Of a stretch of 10,621 bases of DNA, positions 1 through 5,291 are shown piece by piece; position 1 is the stretch's first letter, and each line of letters starts with the position of its first letter. Source of the stretch: Bacteroidales bacterium. Its GTDB lineage: Bacteria; Bacteroidota; Bacteroidia; Bacteroidales; UBA932. A model generated the notes under the pieces. It was not told where the DNA came from and did no database searches. It saw nothing but the letters and a program-made list of their open reading frames with translations. The stretch is taken from the NCBI GenBank assembly GCA_024689525.1, contig JAILDI010000225.1, positions 1 to 10,621 on the forward strand, in the 5' to 3' direction. The position numbers and the translations under genes are program-made.

Positions 1-248
1 TCTACGCCGATGAAGTTCATCTCCGGGTGACGCTCCGCCAGCGCAATGGTGTAATCGCCCTTGCCGCAGCCGAGTTCCAGCACTATTGGCTGCTCGGAAG
101 CGAACATCGAGCGCCAGTTACCCTTGATGGGATGGTCGCGCAAAACGAGTTCACGCGTGCCTCCGACCAGCACGGAAGAGGCATCCGGCTGCAGCAGGCA
201 GCGGAAGGTTTCGTTTTCGGCGAATTTGCGTAGTTTGCCGTGTCCCAT
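1..248 (-). CDS. trmB: tRNA (guanine-N7-)-methyltransferase TrmB, N-terminal part (3' end outside window)
   Basis: TrmB methylates guanosine 46 (m7G46) in the variable loop of tRNAs, using S-adenosylmethionine, in the cytoplasm. Only the first 82 residues lie in the window; the family is usually about 220-240 residues. Visible landmarks are an N-terminal MGHGKLRKFAENE segment, a GNWR segment near residues 43-46 and the SAM-binding motif I, LELGCGKGDYT, near residues 57-67, followed by a hydrophobic strand (NFIGV). This order is typical of TrmB. The ATG at 248-246 shares one base with the upstream gldH stop codon (TGATG arrangement), so translation is probably coupled. The assignment rests on a partial protein, but the motif spacing fits TrmB better than a generic methyltransferase. 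Confidence 0.88.
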   Translation of the reverse strand, partial: MGHGKLRKFAENETFRCLLQPDASSVLVGGTRELVLRDHPIKGNWRSMFASEQPIVLELGCGKGDYTIALAERHPEMNFIGV

Positions 249-775
249 CAGTCGATTTTGCTTTTAACCACCTCAACGCCCATTCCGCGCATGCCGTGCA
301 CTTTGATGGAATCGGGAAGGCTCAGAGTGAGTTTCCACTCCCCGTACACCGCGGGCACGACGCCGCTACGATAGGGATGCCACACCTGGCGCGAGAAATA
401 ACTGCGCCTGGCGCCCTCCAGGGGGAGGAAGAACTCTTCCGTAAACGTTCCCAGAGGCACTTCGCCGTCCAGCGAGGGGGCCACCCAGGTGGCGGTCACG
501 GGCAGCTCGCCCAGGGCGCGCATTGTTTTTTCGTGGGAGTCGATGCGGGTGAACAGGGCGACGTCGTACTTGGCGAGCGAGTCGCTAAAATCCAGCGCGA
601 ATTCGTAAGGCCCCGGCGCTGGAATAAACTCCTCCGATACCGAAGGCTCGCGACAAGCCACGATATACATTAAGCAGAAAAAAACCATAGCTCCGCGGAC
701 TAAAACTTTTTCTCCTAAAAAATGTCGAAAAAGTTTTGTCCGACTCCGCGAGGTTTTTTTCTTTACGAAATTCAT
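248..775 (-). CDS. gldH: GldH-family gliding motility lipoprotein
   Basis: A 175-residue predicted lipoprotein resembling GldH, which Flavobacterium johnsoniae needs for gliding. Homologues occur in many non-gliding Bacteroidota, where the role is less clear. What I see: a basic N-terminus (KKKTSRSRTK), a hydrophobic stretch at about residues 30-40 and a lipobox ending IVAC with Cys41. A beta-rich domain follows, with the pattern Y-DVALFTRID near 70-79 and a C-terminal GEWKLTL...MRGMGVEVV segment near 146-170 that matches the GldH ending. Position next to a PSP1/RicT gene and holB is typical for gldH in this phylum. The ATG overlaps the ricT stop (ATGA). The N-region before the hydrophobic core is unusually long, and Met30 is an alternative start that would give a very short, uncharged signal. 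The first 40 codons are AT-rich and carry an inverted repeat. Family call is fairly sure; cellular role is inferred. Confidence 0.75.
   Translation of the reverse strand: MNFVKKKTSRSRTKLFRHFLGEKVLVRGAMVFFCLMYIVACREPSVSEEFIPAPGPYEFALDFSDSLAKYDVALFTRIDSHEKTMRALGELPVTATWVAPSLDGEVPLGTFTEEFFLPLEGARRSYFSRQVWHPYRSGVVPAVYGEWKLTLSLPDSIKVHGMRGMGVEVVKSKID
697..741. repeat. AT-rich inverted repeat (potential hairpin) in the 5' codons of gldH
   Basis: Left arm 697-711 and right arm 728-741 are complementary over 14 pairs (GGAC-AAAAC-TTTTT against its reverse complement), with one unpaired T at 701. They are separated by a 16-base loop (712-727). In the minus-strand transcript the hairpin would cover codons about 12-26 of the long gldH reading frame and end just upstream of the alternative start Met30. 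A seven-base T run of the transcript sits about 13 bases beyond the stem. By hand count 661-780 is 35% GC, against about 73% in 841-900. The repeat itself is seen directly; any regulatory or attenuator function is inference. Confidence 0.7.
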
Positions 776-1902
776 TTCTTGTTGCGGTGTTTGTTGCGGC
801 GCTTTTTGCGCTTTTCGGGGTCGAAGCGGGAGATGCTGTCGTCGCCCACGGCGGTGACGAATTCGGGGCCGGAGGCGTCCGGTTCGGCGCGGAGGGTTTC
901 CGGCTTGCGGCCCTCGCGGTTCATGCGCTGGACGTCGCGAACCTCATCGGCGGTAAGCGGATATACGTGCTCCAGAGAGCCTTTTTCGTACGAGAACCAC
1001 AGGGTCTCGCGAAGGATGTCCGTCTTCACCAGCCAGGCCTGGCCGTCCTGGAACTCCAGCGGCTCCACCACCTTGGGGATGCGCGAGTGCGCGTCCATAT
1101 AGCTGGCCACCTCGTAATTGAGGCAGCATTTGAGCTTGCCGCACTGCCCCGCCAGTTTCTGCGGGTTCAGTGACAGGTCCTGGCATCGCGCCGCCTGTGT
1201 GGAAATGCTCTGGAACTGAGTGATGTGGTTGGCGCAGCAGAGCTCGCGGCCGCATACGCCAAGACCGCCGATCAAACCGGCCTCCTGGCGCGCGCCTATC
1301 TGCTTCATCTCCACCCTGATATGGAATTCCTCCGCATAGTCCTTGATGAGCTGACGGAAATCGACACGCCCATCGGCAATATAATAGAAAATGGCCTTGG
1401 TGCCATCGCCCTGGAACTCCACGTCGCCGATTTTCATCTCAAGGCCCAGGTTCGCAGCCAGCACGCGGGCGCGGATCATCGTCTCCTCCTCACGCGCAAT
1501 GGCCTCCTGCCAGCGCTCTATGTCGAAAGGCTTTGCCTTGCGGTAGATCTTCTTGAGCTGGGTATTCTCCAGGTCGATGCCCTTGGCGCGCACTTGCCTG
1601 CCCACCATGGGGCCCTCCAGGGTGACGATTCCAAGGTCGTGACCGCTCGTTGCTTCCACCACCACAAGGTCTCCCGTCTTCACGCTCTGGCCCGACGCAT
1701 TCACATAAATACCCTTCCTGGTGTTCTTGAACCTGACCTCGTATATGCCGTTCCACTGCTCCTGGTTGATACCCTTGAGACAGTTGTAAACTTCCAGCTT
1801 GCAGCATCCCTGCCGGTATTTTATCTCCGGCATGTCCGCATTTCCGTAATTCACCGTACACCCGCGGAAGCAATCGTATCTGATATTCTCGTTGCTTTCC
1901 AT
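772..1902 (-). CDS. ricT: RicT/YaaT-type PSP1-domain protein with iron-sulfur cysteine pattern
   Basis: A 376-residue cytoplasmic protein with a PSP1 domain. In Bacillus subtilis the RicA-RicF-RicT complex carries [4Fe-4S] clusters and influences RNase Y-dependent mRNA processing. No RicA or RicF gene is visible here, so the role in this organism is open. Conserved PSP1 features include a GDLVVVEATSGHDLG segment (about 77-91), GDVEFQGDGTKAIFYY (about 159-174) and KQIGARQEAG (about 200-209). The RicT cysteine series follows at Cys217, 222, 223, 240, 254, 259 and 260, in GVCGRELCC and GQCGKLKCC contexts. An additional N-terminal cysteine group (11, 15, 33, 34, 41) is present. The C-terminus is a strongly basic tail (KRKKRRNKHRNKK). 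I chose the ATG at 1902, six bases beyond the holB stop; an in-frame GTG at 1935 would overlap holB and add 11 residues. The stop overlaps the gldH start. Confidence 0.87.
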   Translation of the reverse strand: MESNENIRYDCFRGCTVNYGNADMPEIKYRQGCCKLEVYNCLKGINQEQWNGIYEVRFKNTRKGIYVNASGQSVKTGDLVVVEATSGHDLGIVTLEGPMVGRQVRAKGIDLENTQLKKIYRKAKPFDIERWQEAIAREEETMIRARVLAANLGLEMKIGDVEFQGDGTKAIFYYIADGRVDFRQLIKDYAEEFHIRVEMKQIGARQEAGLIGGLGVCGRELCCANHITQFQSISTQAARCQDLSLNPQKLAGQCGKLKCCLNYEVASYMDAHSRIPKVVEPLEFQDGQAWLVKTDILRETLWFSYEKGSLEHVYPLTADEVRDVQRMNREGRKPETLRAEPDASGPEFVTAVGDDSISRFDPEKRKKRRNKHRNKK

Positions 1903-1907
1903 ATATA

Positions 1908-2921
1908 TTATTTTTTGGCCGATATGAGCCTGCACACAAGGTCGCAGAACAGGATTTTCTGCGACACGTTGCGCTCAATCAGCATTACTGCCCTGTCCAG
2001 TTCGCCGATGGCGAAACGCGGGAAGGTTTTCCTGCAGCGCGAGGCCACATCGGCAAAGAATTCTTTCTCGTCCTCCCTCATGTCCGACAGGTCCTGAAGG
2101 CCCTGCTGGATGAGGAACACGTTTCGAAGCGCCTCCGCCGAATAGCGGCAGAAGGCCTTCTGCTTTTCCCGGGAGCCAAGGCCCGCAAGGGCGTCGGCGG
2201 TTTCCAGGCCCGCCAGCAGGTCTTTGGCCAGAACCTGCTGCATAAGGTCGTGGAACAGCGTTGCGTATTCCGCTTCACTCTCCCCCATTGAGGGATGCAC
2301 CTGGACGAACTCCTCCCGGGAGAGGGGTCTCAGGCGCATGAACACGCAACGTGAATAAATTGTGGTGAGCACCTTTTCCGGCGCCTGCGTAACCAGCAGG
2401 AACAGCGTTTTCTCCGGCGGTTCCTCCACCATCTTCAAAAGACAGTTTGCCGACTGCGCGTTCATCTTCTCCGGCAGGTACACCACCACGGTGCGATACC
2501 CGCCCTCAACGGCCGACAGCGACAGCCTGTCCAGCACCGAGCGCGCCTCGTTCACCGAAATCACGCCCTGCTTACCCTCGATTCCCAGCGCCACATACAG
2601 CTCGTTCTCGAAGAAATACGGATTCTCCAGCAGCAGTTCCCTCCACTGCTTTATGAAGTTCAGCGACACCGGTTTGTCCGGGCCAGCCACCGGGAACACG
2701 TAATGGATATCCGGATGGATGAGTTTCTTGACCCTGGGATTGCCCCCGTACAAGTGCTCCAGAAAGTCCAGGATAAGCGGAAATGCGCCGCCTCCGTCGT
2801 TCTGGTGGAACAGTATTGCGTGGGGCAGGCGTCCGCTGTCCACCATATTCCGGAGGACTGACAGTACTTCCGTATGGGCGGCAGCGGTCACGTCTTGGTT
2901 AGAAATTTCTTTCGCCCACAT
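1908..2921 (-). CDS. holB: DNA polymerase III subunit delta-prime (clamp loader), reduced form
   Basis: Delta-prime is a non-motor subunit of the clamp loader that places the sliding clamp on DNA during replication. From the ATG at 2921 the product has 337 residues. The clamp-loader pattern is clear: RLPHAILF (about 31-38), LIHPDIHYVFPV (about 67-78), the long helix motif KMNAQSANCLLKMVEEPP (about 152-169) and the SRC motif (about 190-192), then a C-terminal helical collar domain. Two usual elements are degenerate or missing. The P-loop position reads HQNDGGGAF without the G-GK signature, and the four-cysteine zinc module expected before the HPD segment is absent, leaving only about ten residues. 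An ATG at 2972 would add 17 residues without family similarity and overlap the upstream gene by 74 bases, so I prefer 2921, which still overlaps that gene by 23 bases. Confidence 0.87.
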   Translation of the reverse strand: MWAKEISNQDVTAAAHTEVLSVLRNMVDSGRLPHAILFHQNDGGGAFPLILDFLEHLYGGNPRVKKLIHPDIHYVFPVAGPDKPVSLNFIKQWRELLLENPYFFENELYVALGIEGKQGVISVNEARSVLDRLSLSAVEGGYRTVVVYLPEKMNAQSANCLLKMVEEPPEKTLFLLVTQAPEKVLTTIYSRCVFMRLRPLSREEFVQVHPSMGESEAEYATLFHDLMQQVLAKDLLAGLETADALAGLGSREKQKAFCRYSAEALRNVFLIQQGLQDLSDMREDEKEFFADVASRCRKTFPRFAIGELDRAVMLIERNVSQKILFCDLVCRLISAKK

Positions 2922-3894
2922 AGCGGGCAAGTCTTGCAAGATACGATTTTTCTGCGGAATCCGGAATAGCATCGAGGCACAAAAGTGCTTTTTCGATGTA
3001 AGAGTCCATCACCGCCGCAGCTTTTTCCACTCCCCCGGCCTCAACGACCATGGTGCGGATTTCATCGGCCACAGCAGGCTGGGAGGCTATTTTGCCGATT
3101 CTGACCCTGGTATTCAGGGCCACCGCAGGACTCATTTCCCCCAGTACGCAAAGAAGCGGCTGGGTGATCTTCTGTTCCAGCAGGTCGATGCCCGAAGGCT
3201 TGCCGATGGAATCCGAAGGCAGATAGTCGAAAATATCGTCCTTTATCTGGAATGCGATTCCCAGATTGCGGGCGAAGTCACCGATTGCCGATACCTGCTC
3301 CTGCGGAGCGTCAACCGATATGGCTCCGCTCAGGGCAGATGCCTCGAACAGCGATGCCGTCTTGCAATAGATAATCCTGATATAATCCTCCTGCGTGGTG
3401 TCGTAGCTTACGGCCTTTTCCAGCTGAAGCATTTCACCCTCGGTAAGGTCGGACAGGGTTTTCGAAAAAACTCCCATCACTTTCCGGCCGCCGTCAGATG
3501 AGCCCTGGACGCAGTCCATAGCCTTCACCAGCCAGAAGTCGCCCACCAGCACGGAGGCCTTGGGGCCCAGTATGGCGCCCACCGTGGGCTTGCCCCTGCG
3601 GAGGCTTGCCCCGTCCACCACATCGTCGTGGAGAAGCGTTGCATTATGCAAAAGTTCCGACGCGGCCGCGAAATGCGCCGTGTCGGAATTGACCGTCCCA
3701 AGAGCTCCTGCGGAAAGCAGGCACAGCATGGGACGCATCATCTTTCCTTTTTCCTGCATCAGATCCGCATTGGTTCTGCCCAGCAGGGATATATTAGTAC
3801 GGAGTGACGCCGCCATAAGCGACGTCACTTCGTCCAAAGGACCGGAAAGATAGGTCCGGATTTCTTTCAACTTCTTCTTAGAAGAGGAGTGCAA
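2899..3894 (-). CDS. ispB: Long-chain polyprenyl diphosphate synthase (IspB-like)
   Basis: A trans-prenyltransferase that condenses isopentenyl diphosphate onto an allylic diphosphate; long-chain products usually become menaquinone side chains. The 331-residue protein has the first aspartate-rich motif DDVVD (90-94, followed by RRGKPT near 99-104) and the second DDIFD (219-223). It also has the GKMMRP segment (50-55), a Lys-Thr pair (178-179) and GKPSGIDLLEQKITQPLL (231-248). Residues five and four before the first motif are Ala and Thr rather than bulky aromatics, which agrees with a long product; exact chain length cannot be read. The start is a TTG at 3894, overlapping the upstream gene by 17 bases. 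No ATG, GTG or TTG lies between it and the in-frame stop at 3922-3924, and the first internal ATG (Met27) would remove the N-terminal helix. It could also be called heptaprenyl or octaprenyl synthase. Confidence 0.87.
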   Translation of the reverse strand: MHSSSKKKLKEIRTYLSGPLDEVTSLMAASLRTNISLLGRTNADLMQEKGKMMRPMLCLLSAGALGTVNSDTAHFAAASELLHNATLLHDDVVDGASLRRGKPTVGAILGPKASVLVGDFWLVKAMDCVQGSSDGGRKVMGVFSKTLSDLTEGEMLQLEKAVSYDTTQEDYIRIIYCKTASLFEASALSGAISVDAPQEQVSAIGDFARNLGIAFQIKDDIFDYLPSDSIGKPSGIDLLEQKITQPLLCVLGEMSPAVALNTRVRIGKIASQPAVADEIRTMVVEAGGVEKAAAVMDSYIEKALLCLDAIPDSAEKSYLARLARYVGERNF

Positions 3895-4582
3895 GGGAGA
3901 CCTTGATGCCGTTGTAGTTCTCTACGTTGCCGTAGCTGTCCTTGACCTGGCCCCAAACGTCCTTTGCATTAACGACCTGACCCTCGTTGTAGAGGTTGCC
4001 GAGGTTCATATAGTACTGAGCCTTGAGCTGGACGAACTTCATCACGTCCACGCCGACACCGATACCGAAGCCGTACTCGAGCTTGTTCTTTGCCTCTTCT
4101 GCCCAGGCCTTTGCCTTATCGTTGTCCCATGAAACCTCTGAGGTGCCTGCCACTGTTCCCTCAATGTCGCTGGTCTCCTCCTGGCTGATCATGTAGCCGA
4201 TGAAGGGGGAAGCGAATATGAACGGGCGGAATGCCACCAGGTCCGGACCCCACTGGAGGTCAAGGCCGAACTCTGCGAAACCGGTCTTGGTGTTGATGGT
4301 CTTGGATACATCTACAACTTCACCCACGCTGGCGATGTCCTCGTTGAGGGTAGCGCCCTTCATCTCATAGGTGAGGGAAGGCTGGATTGCGAGGCCGAGG
4401 CCCAGGTCCAGCTTGTAGGTGAGACCAACGTGATACAGGCTGATGTTGTTCAGGTTGGCTTTCCAGTTTTCCTTGTCGATCTGGGTGCTGGAGGAGGTGA
4501 AACCACCAACGATACCGAACTGTGCGTGTGCAATGCTCATGGAAGCAAATGCGATGGCAATGATTGCAATAACTTTTTTCAT
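3878..4582 (-). CDS. Outer-membrane beta-barrel (porin-like) protein of unknown function
   Basis: A 234-residue secreted protein with a clear Sec signal peptide: MKK start, hydrophobic core to about residue 17, then an AHA|Q cleavage site after residue 20. The mature part has alternating hydrophobic and polar strands and many glycine-rich turns (for example LDLGLGLAIQPSLTYEMKG near 58-76 and GFGIGVGVDV near 171-180). It ends in ...KVSLALLF with a terminal phenylalanine, typical of outer-membrane barrels. A charged, helix-like stretch near 131-168 (SQEETSDIEG..., then KAKAWAEEAKNKLE) probably forms a long external loop. The length and pattern suggest a small barrel of the Bacteroidota 'outer membrane beta-barrel' class. 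I do not recognise a specific function or substrate. It begins 18 bases after the thioredoxin stop and is probably co-transcribed with it; its end overlaps the prenyl synthase start. Confidence 0.82.
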   Translation of the reverse strand: MKKVIAIIAIAFASMSIAHAQFGIVGGFTSSSTQIDKENWKANLNNISLYHVGLTYKLDLGLGLAIQPSLTYEMKGATLNEDIASVGEVVDVSKTINTKTGFAEFGLDLQWGPDLVAFRPFIFASPFIGYMISQEETSDIEGTVAGTSEVSWDNDKAKAWAEEAKNKLEYGFGIGVGVDVMKFVQLKAQYYMNLGNLYNEGQVVNAKDVWGQVKDSYGNVENYNGIKVSLALLF

Positions 4583-4587
4583 GATGA

Positions 4588-4613
4588 TTATAAATTTGCG
4601 TTATAAATTTGCG
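4588..4613. repeat. Perfect 13-base tandem duplication at the trxA / outer-membrane-protein junction
   Basis: The plus-strand unit TTATAAATTTGCG occurs twice back to back (4588-4600 and 4601-4613). In the minus-strand message one copy forms the last three codons of trxA (Ala-Asn-Leu) and its TAA stop. The other copy makes up most of the 18-base gap before the ATG of the outer-membrane protein gene. The simplest reading is a recent slippage duplication that lengthened the spacer or leader; a role as a binding site is only a possibility. Confidence 0.85.
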
Positions 4614-4915
4614 TTTATTTTGTCGATTAACATGGCCTTGGGCATTGCACCCACGGTTTTGTCCACCACCTGTCCGTTCTTGAAGAACAGGAGGGTGGGG
4701 ATGCTCATGATGCGGAAACGGGCGGCGATTTCCTCAGCGTCGTCCACATTAACTTTAACCAGGGTGAATTTGTCTCCCATTTCCATTTCAGCCTCGTCCA
4801 GAATGGGGGAAATCATGCGGCAGGGGCCGCACCAGGTTGCCCAGAAGTCCACAACGACGAGTTTATCGTCCTGCAGAAGGCCGTCGAAATTAGTATTGGT
4901 TGCTACTTTAGCCAT
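4601..4915 (-). CDS. trxA: Thioredoxin
   Basis: A 104-residue cytoplasmic thioredoxin, a dithiol-disulfide oxidoreductase that reduces protein disulfides and is recharged by thioredoxin reductase. It has the canonical active site WCGPC (Trp28, Cys29, Cys32), the preceding VVDFWAT strand, VNVDD (about 55-59), the cis-proline in SIPTLLFF (Pro73) and a C-terminal helix. Length and layout match classical thioredoxins; there is no signal peptide. The start chosen is the ATG at 4915. A possible upstream TTG at 4942 would add nine residues but lies in the promoter -7 element, so it cannot be in a message from that promoter. The gene begins 48 bases after the PG0541-like gene and is followed after 18 bases by the outer-membrane barrel gene. 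Confidence 0.95.
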   Translation of the reverse strand: MAKVATNTNFDGLLQDDKLVVVDFWATWCGPCRMISPILDEAEMEMGDKFTLVKVNVDDAEEIAARFRIMSIPTLLFFKNGQVVDKTVGAMPKAMLIDKINANL

Positions 4916-4939
4916 TATAAAATAATTTGTTGCGTTCTG

Positions 4940-4969
4940 CAAATATAGCGCAAATTTTTCTAATTACAA
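4940..4969 (-). promoter_or_regulatory. Bacteroidota-type promoter for trxA
   Basis: On the minus strand a TTG (4969-4967) is followed by a 19-base spacer (4966-4948) and TATATTTG (4947-4940), then C. This fits the phylum's sigma-ABfr consensus of a -33 TTTG/TTG and a -7 TAnnTTTG box. Transcription would begin near 4933, giving a leader of roughly 15-20 bases before the trxA ATG. The spacer includes the stop codon of the upstream PG0541-like gene, so trxA can be expressed independently of the efflux operon. The match is seen directly; activity is inferred. Confidence 0.65.
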
Positions 4970-5257
4970 CACTTCGTCAACCGGAAGGGCATAAGCCCTT
5001 AGACCCAGCGCGGGGTTGGAAGCGTCCACTTCCCGCATCTTTTCCATCACTTTTGCGGCGGCGTCGTTGTCCATCACCGAAAGAAGTGCATGGTTCTGCG
5101 TGGGCCAGGCGTGAGAGCCAAGGTGGGGTTCGCCATCTACGCTTCCCCTGCCACCGATCTCCTGCCACACCGTGTATCCCCTCTGACCAAGCTTTTCCAG
5201 CTGCTCTACAATTTCCTGATTGTAGGCCTGGTTGTAAACGATAAAAAGAGCTTTCAT
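4964..5257 (-). CDS. PG0541-family, PII-like transporter-associated protein
   Basis: A 97-residue soluble protein with no signal peptide. It begins MKALFIVYNQAYNQ and has predicted strand-helix-strand order like ferredoxin-fold PII/CutA proteins, a conserved-looking turn segment GGRGSVDGEPHLGSHAWP (about 35-52) and a final strand GLRAYALPV (about 85-93) that resembles the end of PII domains. In P. gingivalis a similar small protein, PG0541, follows the XepCAB RND efflux genes, which is the arrangement here (34 bases after the RND stop). A regulatory role on the pump, possibly by binding a small ligand as PII proteins do, is inference; neither ligand nor target can be read from sequence. It is followed by trxA, whose promoter overlaps its stop. 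Family call is from memory of the motif and context. Confidence 0.78.
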   Translation of the reverse strand: MKALFIVYNQAYNQEIVEQLEKLGQRGYTVWQEIGGRGSVDGEPHLGSHAWPTQNHALLSVMDNDAAAKVMEKMREVDASNPALGLRAYALPVDEVL

Positions 5258-5291
5258 ATCTGCACGTCAAAATTATAGATGCAAAATCACG

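Noticed and set aside
754..760. T run on the plus strand near the ricT/gldH junction as a terminator
   Set aside because: On the transcribed (minus) strand it is an A run, encoding the lysines near the gldH N-terminus, so it is not an intrinsic terminator for these genes.
248..775. GldH as evidence of a gliding or type IX secretion gene island
   Set aside because: No other gld, spr or por genes are visible; gldH here sits with housekeeping genes and is widespread in non-gliding Bacteroidota.
1903..1935. GTG start for the RicT protein, 11 residues upstream
   Set aside because: It overlaps the holB coding end, and a good ATG at 1902 stands just after the holB stop.
1225..2097. Plus-strand open frame of 290 codons opposite ricT and holB
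   Set aside because: Antisense to two well-supported genes, spanning their junction, with no recognisable family features.
4916..4942. Nine-residue N-terminal extension of thioredoxin from a TTG at 4942
   Set aside because: The TTG overlaps the -7 element, and the shorter MAKV start matches normal thioredoxin length.
5268..5275. TAATTTTG, a possible -7 box before the PG0541-like gene
   Set aside because: No TTG at a 19-21 base distance, and the implied leader would be only about four bases; the gene is more simply part of the efflux operon.
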